From Clostridia bacterium (GTDB lineage: Bacteria > Bacillota > Clostridia > Christensenellales > Aristaeellaceae): a stretch of 45,593 nucleotides of DNA. Made by a program: the position numbers and the translations under genes. Each line of letters opens with the position of its first letter. Position 1 is the stretch's first letter. Shown here piece by piece: positions 23,859 to 32,172 of the stretch. The stretch spans positions 1 to 45,593 of the forward strand of contig JAUMVT010000010.1 of NCBI GenBank assembly GCA_030529995.1, written 5' to 3'. A model generated the notes under the pieces. The model was given only the letters and a program-made list of their open reading frames with translations, did no database searches and was not told the origin of the DNA.

Positions 23859-24815
23859 TTACTTCTGCACCAGATGGAAAGCGAAGCCGCCGATTTCATC
23901 CTTCAGGTAGATGGCAATCAGCTTGCCTTCCTTCACAACAGCGCTGTCCTCATCGAAGGCAAAGCCGCGCTGCTCCAGGTGCCACTTGGCGCGCTTGATG
24001 TTATTGCAGCCGATGGCGATGTGGCCATTCTTGCCGCGGCCGGGCTTCTTCATCATTTCGAAGCCGGTGCCGGCGAAGGTGGAGCTGTTGCCGTCCTTCA
24101 CGGTCCAGCCCAGCAGCTTGCAGATGGCTTCTGCATCCTTCATGGCCGTGTCGGGGTCGCCGGAGTTAATGCCCACATGGCGCAGCTCCAGACCCAGCAT
24201 CTTGTTCACAGCGGAACGGGTCAGCTCGGTGATGCGATCCCAGTCCTTAGCAGCCACAGCATCGCCGGGTACCATCCAGCTGCCGCCGCAGCACACTACC
24301 TTGGGGTTGGCCAGATAGTCCAGCATGTTGTTCTCGTTGATGCCGCCGGTGGGCATGAACTTCATGGCGCCGTAGGGGGCAGACATGGCCTTGATCAGCT
24401 TCAGGCCGCCCAGTGCTTCGGCAGGGAAGAACTTCACCGTGTGCAGACCCAGGGACAGTGCCACTTCCAGGTCGGAAGGATTGGCGGTGCCGGGGCATAC
24501 GGGAATGTTCTTGCTCAGGCAGTACTTCACAACTTCAGGATTCAGGCCGGGGGAAACGATGGCGGCAGCACCTGCGGCCACGGCACGATCCACCTGCTCG
24601 GTGGTCAGCACGGTGCCGGCGCACAGCAGCACATTCGGCAGAGCTTCGTGCACCCGACGGATTGCTTCCTCAGCGGCAGCGGTGCGGAAGGTGATCTCAG
24701 CAACAGGCAGACCGCCGTCGCTCAGTGCCTTGCACAGCGGCACAGCATCTTCTGCATCATTGATGGCGATGACGGGAACCAGACCGGCCAGGGACAGCTT
24801 CTCCAGAAAATCCAT
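23859..24815 (-). CDS. eda: KDPG aldolase fused to a glyoxalase/VOC-like domain
   Basis: 318 residues instead of about 210. Residues 1-~205 are a complete KDPG/KHG aldolase, with AEITFRT near 39, the Schiff-base Lys in HTVKFFPAE near 133 and PTGGI near 158. It splits KDPG to pyruvate and glyceraldehyde-3-phosphate. Residues ~210-318, from ELRHVGINSGD onward, resemble one VOC/glyoxalase-type domain with a hydrophobic C-terminus. Such fused forms are known from Clostridia, but the role of the extra domain is not known. Start ATG has an AAAGGA site. Confidence 0.92.
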   Translation of the reverse strand: MDFLEKLSLAGLVPVIAINDAEDAVPLCKALSDGGLPVAEITFRTAAAEEAIRRVHEALPNVLLCAGTVLTTEQVDRAVAAGAAAIVSPGLNPEVVKYCLSKNIPVCPGTANPSDLEVALSLGLHTVKFFPAEALGGLKLIKAMSAPYGAMKFMPTGGINENNMLDYLANPKVVCCGGSWMVPGDAVAAKDWDRITELTRSAVNKMLGLELRHVGINSGDPDTAMKDAEAICKLLGWTVKDGNSSTFAGTGFEMMKKPGRGKNGHIAIGCNNIKRAKWHLEQRGFAFDEDSAVVKEGKLIAIYLKDEIGGFAFHLVQK

Positions 24816-24855
24816 GATTCAACATCCTTTCCATGTTCGATTCAGCATGTGTTTC

Positions 24856-25614
24856 TCAAAGAGCACGCAGAACGCGCTCAATGCGATGCTTGGCAGTGAT
24901 GAGCAGCGCGCCATAGGTTTCCTGCAGCTCCTCATTCATGCGGAAGGAAGGCGCGGAAACGCTCAGCGCGTAGGCAGGCTTTCCGTCCCGATCCAGAACG
25001 GCAACCCCCACGCAGCACACGCTTTCCGTGTTTTCCTCATCCTCCAGCGCCCAGCCCCTTTGCCGAATCTCCCGAAGCTGAAGCATCAGCGCATCCGCAT
25101 CGGTGATGGTATGGGGGGTAAGCTGCTCAAGGTTTTCGCTCATCAGGAGCCGACGGGCTTCCTCCTCCGGCATAGCGGCAAGGAAGGCTTTTCCCATGGC
25201 GGTGGCGTGCAGAGGCATCTGTATGCCAACGTGGCTGGCCATGCGAATGGAGCGGGTGCTCTCGATTTTATCGATGTACAGCACCTTTCGCCCGGCCAAT
25301 ACACCACAGTGCATGGTTTCGTTGCATTCGTTGAAGGCCTTCATCATGTACTGACGCACAATCTGATTGATATCCGTTCCCTGTACCACAGCCGCCCCGA
25401 CCTCAAAGGTCTTCAGCGTCAGCTGGTACTGCGCACCCGGGGTCAGCCGAACGTAGCGCATGGTCAGCAGAGTCTGCATCAGGTTGTGAGCACTGGATTT
25501 GGGCATGGACAGCATGTCGGCAATCTCATGCAGCTCAAGACCGTCCGGATGCTCGCTTAAAAGCTCCAGCACGTTCAGCCCCCGCTGCAATGTTCGATTT
25601 GCGACCTCTGCCAT
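24856..25614 (-). CDS. IclR-family transcriptional regulator (KdgR-like)
   Basis: 252 residues. The N-terminal winged helix (residues ~7-60) contains LHEIADMLSMPKSSAHNLMQTL, and the effector domain from ~80 to the end has HATAMGKAFLAAM and the conserved Cys region CVGVAVLD. Members of the family such as KdgR sense KDG. Here it precedes eda and kdgK in one leftward operon (40-nt gap), so KDG or a related ligand is a reasonable inference. GGAGGTG site before the ATG. Confidence 0.9.
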   Translation of the reverse strand: MAEVANRTLQRGLNVLELLSEHPDGLELHEIADMLSMPKSSAHNLMQTLLTMRYVRLTPGAQYQLTLKTFEVGAAVVQGTDINQIVRQYMMKAFNECNETMHCGVLAGRKVLYIDKIESTRSIRMASHVGIQMPLHATAMGKAFLAAMPEEEARRLLMSENLEQLTPHTITDADALMLQLREIRQRGWALEDEENTESVCCVGVAVLDRDGKPAYALSVSAPSFRMNEELQETYGALLITAKHRIERVLRAL

Positions 25615-25624
25615 GTCACACCTC

Positions 25625-25642
25625 CGTTCACAATGATGAACG
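25625..25642. promoter_or_regulatory. Candidate IclR-type operator
   Basis: CGTTCA and TGAACG form perfect 6-bp arms around a 6-bp centre, between the promoter and start codon of the iclR-eda-kdgK operon. The placement fits autorepression. Confidence 0.5.
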
Positions 25643-25660
25643 CTGTTCGAATTCGCTTAC

Positions 25661-25689
25661 AGAATAGCACGTAAGCCCTTTCATGTCAA
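25661..25689 (-). promoter_or_regulatory. Promoter of iclR-eda-kdgK operon
   Basis: On the minus strand a perfect TTGACA (25684-25689) and TATTCT (25661-25666) are separated by 17 bp. Confidence 0.75.
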
Positions 25690-25729
25690 GTGCTATTCAC
25701 GCTCTTTCTGCGACGTTTTTTCGATTCTT

Positions 25730-26779
25730 TTATCCTAACTTTCGATACCCAAGCTTTGCACCGCAGCTTTCCCGGACAATCAGGGAAGCTTCCCGCATCA
25801 TGGCAAAGGAAGGCCTGGAATTGTCCTTGGAGAAAAGTAGCTCTCGCACGGCACTTTGCGCCATTTCTTCCGGGTACAGTTCCACGGAGGTCAGGGGCGG
25901 ATCGGTGTAGGGGCAGAAGAATTGGTTGTCACAGCCGATGACTGCCACATCCTCCGGAATGCGGAGTCCCATTTTCTTCAGCTGCTTGAGGGCACCCAAG
26001 GCCACCAAATCGTTGAACGCAATGATGCCGGTGGGCCAGTGGCTCTTCGGCAGGCCGGAAAGCATCCGCAGCACGGCTCGCTCGCCGCTTTCTGCATCGT
26101 AGCCGCAGTCCACATGATAGGCCGGGTCGTCCGGCAGGCCCAGTTCTCTCAGTTCTTCGAGGAAATTTTCACCCCGCTTGCTGTAGTCGTGAAACTGCAT
26201 GGAGCCGCCGATGAAGGCAATTCGCCGATGCCCCAGGGTGTGCAGGTGCCGCACCGGCAGCCGGGAGCATCCTACCAGGTCGCTGTGAATGCAGATGCAG
26301 TCCAGCTCCGTAGCCGGGGGACAGATGGCTACCACCGGCATGTGATGGTGCAGTCTGGACAGCGCTTCGCAAAGGCCGGAACGCTCGCTGCCCCAAATGT
26401 TGCCGGCAAAGACCGCTCCGTCAAACCGGCGGCGAATCAGCTCATCCACCAAATCTTTGGCAATGGGCTTGTGATCCTCTGCCTGAAAAAGCCACATGGT
26501 GTAGCCGTTTTCCACAGCGGCGGTGTGAGCAGCCTCATACATGCGGGTAAAGTAGGGGTTAATGATCTGAGGCAGCACGATGGCTAAGGAATGGGAATGC
26601 CCGCGCTCCAGATCTCTGGCGGCGGCGCTGGGGGCATAAGCATAGCGGTCGATGATTTGCTGCACTTTCTCCCGGGTGCTGGCCTTGACCCGTGCATCAC
26701 CGGAAGTGACCCGTGTGACGGTGGCGGTGGAGACACCGGCCTCCCGGGCAATATCGTAGATGGTTACCTTCTTCTCCAT
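25730..26779 (-). CDS. LacI-family transcriptional regulator of the transporter operon
   Basis: 349 residues. The helix-turn-helix TIYDIAREAGVSTATVTRVT (residues 5-24) is followed by a hinge (PSAAARDLE) and a complete ligand-binding domain. It is divergent from the sugar ABC transporter operon, and two operator-like palindromes lie in the divergent region, so it most likely controls uptake in response to an oligosaccharide. GGGAGG site before the ATG. The ligand cannot be told from sequence. Confidence 0.9.
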   Translation of the reverse strand: MEKKVTIYDIAREAGVSTATVTRVTSGDARVKASTREKVQQIIDRYAYAPSAAARDLERGHSHSLAIVLPQIINPYFTRMYEAAHTAAVENGYTMWLFQAEDHKPIAKDLVDELIRRRFDGAVFAGNIWGSERSGLCEALSRLHHHMPVVAICPPATELDCICIHSDLVGCSRLPVRHLHTLGHRRIAFIGGSMQFHDYSKRGENFLEELRELGLPDDPAYHVDCGYDAESGERAVLRMLSGLPKSHWPTGIIAFNDLVALGALKQLKKMGLRIPEDVAVIGCDNQFFCPYTDPPLTSVELYPEEMAQSAVRELLFSKDNSRPSFAMMREASLIVRESCGAKLGYRKLG

Positions 26780-26805
26780 GGGTAATGACCTCCCTTTGTA
26801 ACTTT

Positions 26806-26834
26806 ATTATAGTTGACAACAAGACAAAATGCAA
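26806..26834 (-). promoter_or_regulatory. Promoter of the LacI-type gene
   Basis: On the minus strand TTGCAT (26829-26834) and a perfect TATAAT (26806-26811) are separated by 17 bp. Confidence 0.75.
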
Positions 26835-26841
26835 GAAAAAA

Positions 26842-26855
26842 TGTTATCGGTAACA
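26842..26855. promoter_or_regulatory. LacI/cre-type operator 1
   Basis: TGTTATCGGTAACA has 5-bp inverted arms. It lies just upstream of the lacI -35 and shares its right half with the site at 27022. It differs from the CcpA cre consensus at one position. Confidence 0.65.
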
Positions 26856-26868
26856 ATAACGAAATTTC

Positions 26869-26900
26869 AAGACAATGACAGCAATTTGCGAAGACAATGA
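26869..26900. repeat. Direct repeat AAGACAATGA upstream of transporter promoter
   Basis: AAGACAATGA occurs at 26869-26878 and again at 26891-26900, 22 bp apart (two helical turns), with a related AAGACAAAAT at 26821. The two copies lie roughly 55-95 bp upstream of the predicted start point and could bind an activator. Confidence 0.4.
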
Positions 26901-26931
26901 AAAAAATGGGCGAAAAAAAACCAAAAAGTGC

Positions 26932-26960
26932 TTGACTTATGAATAGAACAAGGCTATAAT
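26932..26960 (+). promoter_or_regulatory. Promoter of the ABC transporter/polysaccharide operon
   Basis: TTGACT (26932-26937) and a perfect TATAAT (26955-26960) are separated by 17 bp. It predicts a leader of about 110 nt carrying the operator at 27022. Confidence 0.8.
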
Positions 26961-27021
26961 GAAGGCAACAAGGTGAGGAACGGCAATGTGAAGGAATAAC
27001 AAAGCCTGAAAAGATAGGCGA

Positions 27022-27035
27022 TGTAAACGGTAACA
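27022..27035. promoter_or_regulatory. LacI/cre-type operator 2
   Basis: TGTAAACGGTAACA lies downstream of the transporter start point. It fits the CcpA cre consensus fully and also resembles operator 1, so either CcpA or the local LacI regulator may bind. Confidence 0.65.
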
Positions 27036-27078
27036 TTGCAAAAGTATCACCAAAGCACGTTACAAGGAGGAAATCACG

Positions 27079-28323
27079 ATGAAGAAACTGGTTGCTGGCT
27101 TGCTTGCCGCGATGATGGTTGCCACCATGGCACCTGCGATGGCAGAAACGACCCTGAAGGTTGCTGGATGGGATATCAGCAGCACCCCCTACTACACCGC
27201 CATTAAGGAAGGCTACGAAGCGGCCAATCCTGACGTGACCATCGAATGGGTGGACTTGGCATCTCAGGACTACAACGTGAAGGCCAGCACCATGCTGTCC
27301 GGCGGCGACACCACGGATCTGTACTGCGTGAAGGAGCTTTCCGACATGCAGAACTGGGCCAAGGAAGGCCTGATCGTCTCCATGGATGAGTACATCAAGG
27401 CAGACGGCACGGATATGACCAAGTACGCCGGCATGGACAGCTGCTATGTGGGGCTGACCGACGGCCAGCAGTATGCACTGCCCTTCCGTGCAGACTACTG
27501 GGTTATGTTCTACAACAAGGATCTGTTCGACCAGGCTGGCATGGACTATCCCACCAACGACTGGACTTGGGATGAATATGCGCAGATGGCTCGCGACATC
27601 CATGAAAAGACCGGCGCTTACGGCACCCACTATCACACCTGGCTGTCCTGCGTGGCTAACTGGTCTGTGTGCGATGGCGTGAACACCCTGGCAGACGGCG
27701 AATACTCTGATCTGAAGTATTTCTACAACCTGTATCAGAGCCTGGAAGATGAAGGCGTGTGCATGAGCTATGACGAACTGAAGGCTTCCGGCCTCCACTA
27801 CTCCGGCGCATTTGCACAGGGCAACATCGCCATGATGCCCATGGGCTACTGGTACGCTTCCACCCTCATCGGCTACATCAAGGACGGCACTGCTTCCATG
27901 AACTGGGGCATCGTGGCTGTTCCTCACCAGGAAGGCGTAGCTGCCGGTTCTTCCTTCGGTTCTCCCACCGGCATCGCCATCAGCAATGCCAGCGCAAACA
28001 AGGACGAAGCTTGGAAGTTCGCCGCTTGGATGTGCTCTGAAGAAGGCGCTAAGGCCATCGCTGCTACCGGCACCCGTCCCGCTTATGTGAGCGAGGCTGT
28101 TGCTACCGTGCTGGCCGCTGCTGACGGATTCCCCACCGATGAAAACAGCAAGGCTGCCCTGCTGCCTACCTCCATCGCTCTGGAATGGCCTATCGGTGAA
28201 GGCGTCAACGAAATCAAGACCATCGTTAACGAAGAGCATACCCTGATCATGACCCGTGAGCTGACCGTGGACGAAGGCATTGCGGAAATGGAAGAGCGTG
28301 CTGCTGAATACGTGAAGAAGTAA
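27079..28323 (+). CDS. Sugar ABC transporter solute-binding protein
   Basis: 414 residues, extracellular solute-binding protein family 1. Residues 1-22 are a signal peptide ending AMA, with cleavage before Glu23. There is no lipobox Cys, so lipid anchoring is not expected. The mature protein has the usual two-lobe pattern with aromatic sugar-contact candidates (ADYWVMFYNKDLFDQAG near 135-151, PMGYWYAS near 255). It captures a sugar for the two permeases that follow; uronate oligosaccharide is inferred from the downstream enzymes. AAGGAGG site. Confidence 0.93.
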   Translation: MKKLVAGLLAAMMVATMAPAMAETTLKVAGWDISSTPYYTAIKEGYEAANPDVTIEWVDLASQDYNVKASTMLSGGDTTDLYCVKELSDMQNWAKEGLIVSMDEYIKADGTDMTKYAGMDSCYVGLTDGQQYALPFRADYWVMFYNKDLFDQAGMDYPTNDWTWDEYAQMARDIHEKTGAYGTHYHTWLSCVANWSVCDGVNTLADGEYSDLKYFYNLYQSLEDEGVCMSYDELKASGLHYSGAFAQGNIAMMPMGYWYASTLIGYIKDGTASMNWGIVAVPHQEGVAAGSSFGSPTGIAISNASANKDEAWKFAAWMCSEEGAKAIAATGTRPAYVSEAVATVLAAADGFPTDENSKAALLPTSIALEWPIGEGVNEIKTIVNEEHTLIMTRELTVDEGIAEMEERAAEYVKK

Positions 28324-28338
28324 TTCAAACTTCGAAGG

Positions 28339-28375
28339 GGAAGGGGGAGGCGCTGTGCACTTCCCCCTTCCTTTA
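28339..28375 (+). terminator. Intercistronic hairpin after the solute-binding gene
   Basis: A 10-bp G-rich stem (GGAAGGGGGA at 28339-28348 and its complement at 28362-28371) is followed by TTTAT. Such hairpins often stabilise or partly terminate so that the binding protein is made in excess over the permeases. The gap up to 28511 holds nothing else. Confidence 0.65.
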
Positions 28376-28511
28376 TAGGTAACATCGCTTTGACGAAATG
28401 GGAAACCATCCGTCAGGGAGCCAGGGGAGCCTCAGTTTCCGGTGGGGTTAGAGTATGATCCCGGTGCTTCCGTTTTGATCAATGAATTTTGCCCGAAAGG
28501 ATGTGCACGAC

Positions 28512-29450
28512 ATGACAAAGAGCGTTGGAAAGCGCAAGATGGGGAAGCTGGAGCGGCGCAATACGCTGATCGCTTACTCCTTCCTGGCGCCGAACTTCAT
28601 CGGCTTTGTTGTTTTTACTCTGATCCCCGTGCTTTTCTCCATTGTGCTGGCCTTCATGAATTGGAGCGGCGGCTCCAACATCACCTGGGCCGGGCTGGAT
28701 AACTTCAAGCTGATCTTCAAGGACTTCAGCTTCACCAAGAGCAATCTGGGCATTGCACTGAAGAATACCGTCTACTACACCGTGGCAACGGTGCCGATTA
28801 CCATCGCCTGTGCCTTGGGACTGGCACTGGTGCTGAACAAGGCCGTGAAAGGCGCAAAGTTCTTCCGTGCTGTGTTCTTCTTCCCCTACGTTGCCTCGCT
28901 GGTGGCCATCTGCGTTTGCTGGAACTTCCTGCTGATGAAGACAGGCCCCGTCAATCAGGTGCTGAGTTTCTTCGGCATCAACATCACCAAGAGCTGGACA
29001 TCCAGCCGAGACCTGGCCATCTGGGCCATCATCATTGTCAGCGTGTGGCGGAATGCAGGCTACTACATGGTGATGTACCTGGCAGGCCTACAGGGCGTGC
29101 CGGCGGAGCTGTATGAGGCGGCGACCATGGACGGTGCCAACGGCTGGCAGAAGTTCACCAAGGTGACCCTGCCCATGCTGACCCCGACCACCTTCTTCGT
29201 GTCCATCATGCTGGTAATTTCCTGCTTCAAGATTTACGACGTGGTTGCCATCATGACCCAGGGCGGTCCCGGCCGCTCTACCAAGATGCTTGTTACCTAC
29301 ATCTTCGAGCTGAGCTTCGGCGGTGAAGGCATTGCCACATCCGCTCAGTATGGCGTGGCAAGTGCCGTTTCCATGGTGCTGCTGGCCATCGTGCTGCTGG
29401 TGACCTACATCCAGTTCCGCGGCGAGAAGAAATGGGTTAACTACATGTAA
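28512..29450 (+). CDS. Sugar ABC transporter permease (MalF/UgpA type)
   Basis: 312 residues with six membrane segments, the first at ~30-50 (FIGFVVFTLIPVLFSIVLAF). The EAA loop that contacts the ATPase reads EAATMDGANGWQKFTKVTLP near residue 204. ATG at 28512 with AAAGGA is preferred to an in-frame ATG at 28482. It pairs with the next gene 15 nt downstream. Confidence 0.94.
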   Translation: MTKSVGKRKMGKLERRNTLIAYSFLAPNFIGFVVFTLIPVLFSIVLAFMNWSGGSNITWAGLDNFKLIFKDFSFTKSNLGIALKNTVYYTVATVPITIACALGLALVLNKAVKGAKFFRAVFFFPYVASLVAICVCWNFLLMKTGPVNQVLSFFGINITKSWTSSRDLAIWAIIIVSVWRNAGYYMVMYLAGLQGVPAELYEAATMDGANGWQKFTKVTLPMLTPTTFFVSIMLVISCFKIYDVVAIMTQGGPGRSTKMLVTYIFELSFGGEGIATSAQYGVASAVSMVLLAIVLLVTYIQFRGEKKWVNYM

Positions 29451-29465
29451 GGGGAGGCGAGCAAG

Positions 29466-30335
29466 ATGACAACGGTTGTAACGAAGAAAAAGCACACCGG
29501 CAAGAAACTGACGGTGGGGCATGTGATCGGCACGATCTTCAAGTATGCTTTCCTGCTGGCACTGACGGTGATCGCATTGATTCCGTTTGTGTGGATGATT
29601 TCCTCTTCCCTGAAGACCAGCGTGGATGTATTCTCCATCCCCATGAAGTGGATTCCGGAAACCTTCCACTGGGAAAACTATACGCAGATCTGGGAGAAGG
29701 TTCCGCTGCTTGCCTACTTCAAGAACACGGCCATCCTGGCAGTGATTGTGACTTTCATGCAGATTCTCACGTCCTCCTTTGCGGCCTATGCCTTCGCAAA
29801 GATGAACTTCCGCGGACGTGACCTGCTGTTCATGTGCTACATCGGCACCATTGCAGTGCCGTGGCAGGTGTACATGGTGCCTCAGTTCATCATGATGCGC
29901 TCCATTGGCCTGTATGATACCATTTGGGCACTGGTGGCGCTGCAGAGCTTCTCCGCCTTCGGCGTGTTCCTGATGCGTCAGTTCTACATGGGTATTCCCA
30001 ATGACCTGAGCGAGGCTGCTCGCATTGACGGTCTGAGCGAATACGGCATCTGGGCACGGATTGTGCTGCCCCTGTCCAAGCCGGCCATTGCCACCCTGTG
30101 CATCTTCACCTTCGTGAATACATGGAATGACTACATGGGCCCCATGATTTACCTGACCACGGATATCCGCAAAACCATTCAGGTAGGTCTGCGCCGGTTT
30201 ATTCAGGCCTATTCGGCGGACTACAACCTGATCATGGCTGCGTCCCTGTGCTCGCTGCTGCCTGTGACCATCGTGTTCCTGTTCCTGCAGCGTTACTTCA
30301 TCGAGGGTATTGCCACAACCGGCATGAAGGGATAA
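29466..30335 (+). CDS. Sugar ABC transporter permease (MalG type)
   Basis: 289 residues with six membrane segments, starting at ~25-45. The EAA loop is SEAARIDGLSEYGIWARIVLP near 180. It forms the channel with the previous gene. No ATP-binding subunit is encoded in this cluster; as in many Bacillota it is probably supplied by a shared MsmK-type ATPase elsewhere. GGGGAGG site. Confidence 0.94.
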   Translation: MTTVVTKKKHTGKKLTVGHVIGTIFKYAFLLALTVIALIPFVWMISSSLKTSVDVFSIPMKWIPETFHWENYTQIWEKVPLLAYFKNTAILAVIVTFMQILTSSFAAYAFAKMNFRGRDLLFMCYIGTIAVPWQVYMVPQFIMMRSIGLYDTIWALVALQSFSAFGVFLMRQFYMGIPNDLSEAARIDGLSEYGIWARIVLPLSKPAIATLCIFTFVNTWNDYMGPMIYLTTDIRKTIQVGLRRFIQAYSADYNLIMAASLCSLLPVTIVFLFLQRYFIEGIATTGMKG

Positions 30336-30336
30336 A

Positions 30337-32172
30337 ATGTTTGCTGCATATGTAGATACCCATCCGCTGCATTCCCTGCTGGGGAAGGATTATCATCCTT
30401 TTCCGATGCGGCAGGAGAGAGCGGCATGGGATCACCTCCCAAAGGAGAAACGAGCGGAAATCCTTGCCTGGGCGAAAGAGTCCGGGCAAGGATTCCCTAT
30501 GGTAACGGCGACCCAGTTCCTGGCCTTCTGCCGGACGGGCGACCGGATGGTGTATGAGACGCCCTATTTTGCCAGACGAAGTCTGCTGATGGGGGCTGCC
30601 CTAGGCGAATGTCTGCTGGATGACGGCACCTATCTGGATGCGGTGATTGACGGGCTGTGGTGCATCTGTGAGGAAACCACCTGGGTGCTCAGTGCGCACA
30701 ACGGCAGTGATCATCCCGGCCGTCCTCCCATGAACGAGCGGCTTTTGCCGGATGTGACCAACCCCTATGTGGATCTGTTTGCGGCACAAACGGCGGCGAT
30801 GCTGGCAGATATTCTGTATCTGCTGGAAGACAAGCTGGATGCTGTCAGCCCCTTGATTGCCCGTAGAGTTCGGCTGGAAATTGACCGGCGAATCATTGTG
30901 CCCTTCATGCAGCATGACGACTTCTGGTGGATGGGCATGATCCGCAAGGACGTGTGCAACTGGACGCCTTGGATTCTTTCCAATGTGATTGACGTGCTGC
31001 TTCTGCTGGAGCGGGACAGCTGGCGCAAGAGCGAAGGTGTTGCCCGTGCCCTGCGCATGCTGGACAGTTACCTGGCCGTGCTGCCGGAGGACGGTGGATG
31101 CGATGAAGGCGCCGGGTACTTCAACATGGCAGGCGCAGCACTCTTTGATGCGATGGAAAGCGTGTATCAGGCAACAGACGGTCGTGTCAGCTTCTATGAG
31201 GAGCCGATGATTGCTCGCATTGCGGCTTTCCCTATGCATGCCCATATTGCGGGAGCGTACTTCATCAACTTTGCCGACTGTGATGCCAAACCTCAGCTGG
31301 ATGGACAGCGAATCGCCCTCTTCGGGCAGCGCACTCATCAAAGGAATGTGGAGCAATTCGGCTGGTGGTTGGAGGGACAGAGAAAATCTGTCCGTCCGGT
31401 GGATACCCCCCAAATGAGCCGGGTGCTGCAAAGCTTGTTTGTACAGGCGCCTGCCGGGGAAGAACCGGCAGGGGAGCCGTTTGCGCTTCTGCCCAGCCTG
31501 CAGGTTGCTGCCTGGCGTAGAGGGAGGCTTTATGCGGCCGCAAAAGGCGGTCACAATGGCGAAAGCCACAATCACAACGATGTGGGAACCTTCATTGTCT
31601 ATGTGGACGGCCTGCCGGAAATCATCGACGTGGGCAACTGCGTGTACACGGCGAAAACCTTTAGTCCCAGACGGTATGAGCTGATGAATACCCGGTCGCG
31701 GAATCATAATGTGCCGCTGATTGGCAGCAACGAGCAAACAGCAGGCAGAGAGCATGCCGCATCCGCCTTCGAAGCGGATGCGGAGGGCGTACGAATGAAC
31801 CTTGCGGGCGCTTATCCGGAGGAAGCGGGCGTGCAGTCTCTGTTCCGCAGCTTGAAGGTGACCAACGCAGGCATAACGCTGACGGACGAGGTTGAACTGA
31901 CTGCCGCCCAGACGGTGACCTTTGTTTTCATGCTCCGGCATGAGCCCCATTTGGCGGACGGACGGGCGGACTTCGGCAAGCTTCGCATGGCATACGATGT
32001 GGATTTACAGCCTTGTGTGGAAGAAATTCCTGTCACGGATGCCCGCATGGGGAAAAACTTCCCCGGCACCCTTTGGCGGCTGACGCTGACAACCTTACCG
32101 GCACGGAAACATGTGCATACCTTTCAAATACAAGTGGAGGGTTCATCTTATGGGAAATTGTGTGAAGCATAA
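30337..32172 (+). CDS. Heparinase II/III-family polysaccharide lyase
   Basis: 611 residues. The N-terminal alpha/alpha toroid (~60-330, with EGAGYFNMAG near 263) is followed by the heparinase II/III beta-sandwich, whose hallmark KGGHNGESHNHNDVGTF lies near 405-421. The family cleaves uronic-acid glycosidic bonds by beta-elimination, giving unsaturated uronate ends. No signal peptide is seen, so it should act on imported oligosaccharides. Its ATG follows the permease stop by one base without a clear ribosome site, which suggests translational coupling. Substrate (heparin-, hyaluronan-, chondroitin- or alginate-like) cannot be fixed by eye. Confidence 0.88.
   Translation: MFAAYVDTHPLHSLLGKDYHPFPMRQERAAWDHLPKEKRAEILAWAKESGQGFPMVTATQFLAFCRTGDRMVYETPYFARRSLLMGAALGECLLDDGTYLDAVIDGLWCICEETTWVLSAHNGSDHPGRPPMNERLLPDVTNPYVDLFAAQTAAMLADILYLLEDKLDAVSPLIARRVRLEIDRRIIVPFMQHDDFWWMGMIRKDVCNWTPWILSNVIDVLLLLERDSWRKSEGVARALRMLDSYLAVLPEDGGCDEGAGYFNMAGAALFDAMESVYQATDGRVSFYEEPMIARIAAFPMHAHIAGAYFINFADCDAKPQLDGQRIALFGQRTHQRNVEQFGWWLEGQRKSVRPVDTPQMSRVLQSLFVQAPAGEEPAGEPFALLPSLQVAAWRRGRLYAAAKGGHNGESHNHNDVGTFIVYVDGLPEIIDVGNCVYTAKTFSPRRYELMNTRSRNHNVPLIGSNEQTAGREHAASAFEADAEGVRMNLAGAYPEEAGVQSLFRSLKVTNAGITLTDEVELTAAQTVTFVFMLRHEPHLADGRADFGKLRMAYDVDLQPCVEEIPVTDARMGKNFPGTLWRLTLTTLPARKHVHTFQIQVEGSSYGKLCEA

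Noticed and set aside
30601-31950. Minus-strand 449-residue open frame opposite the heparinase-like gene
   Set aside because: Antisense to a gene with the heparinase II/III hallmark; no motif and no ribosome site.
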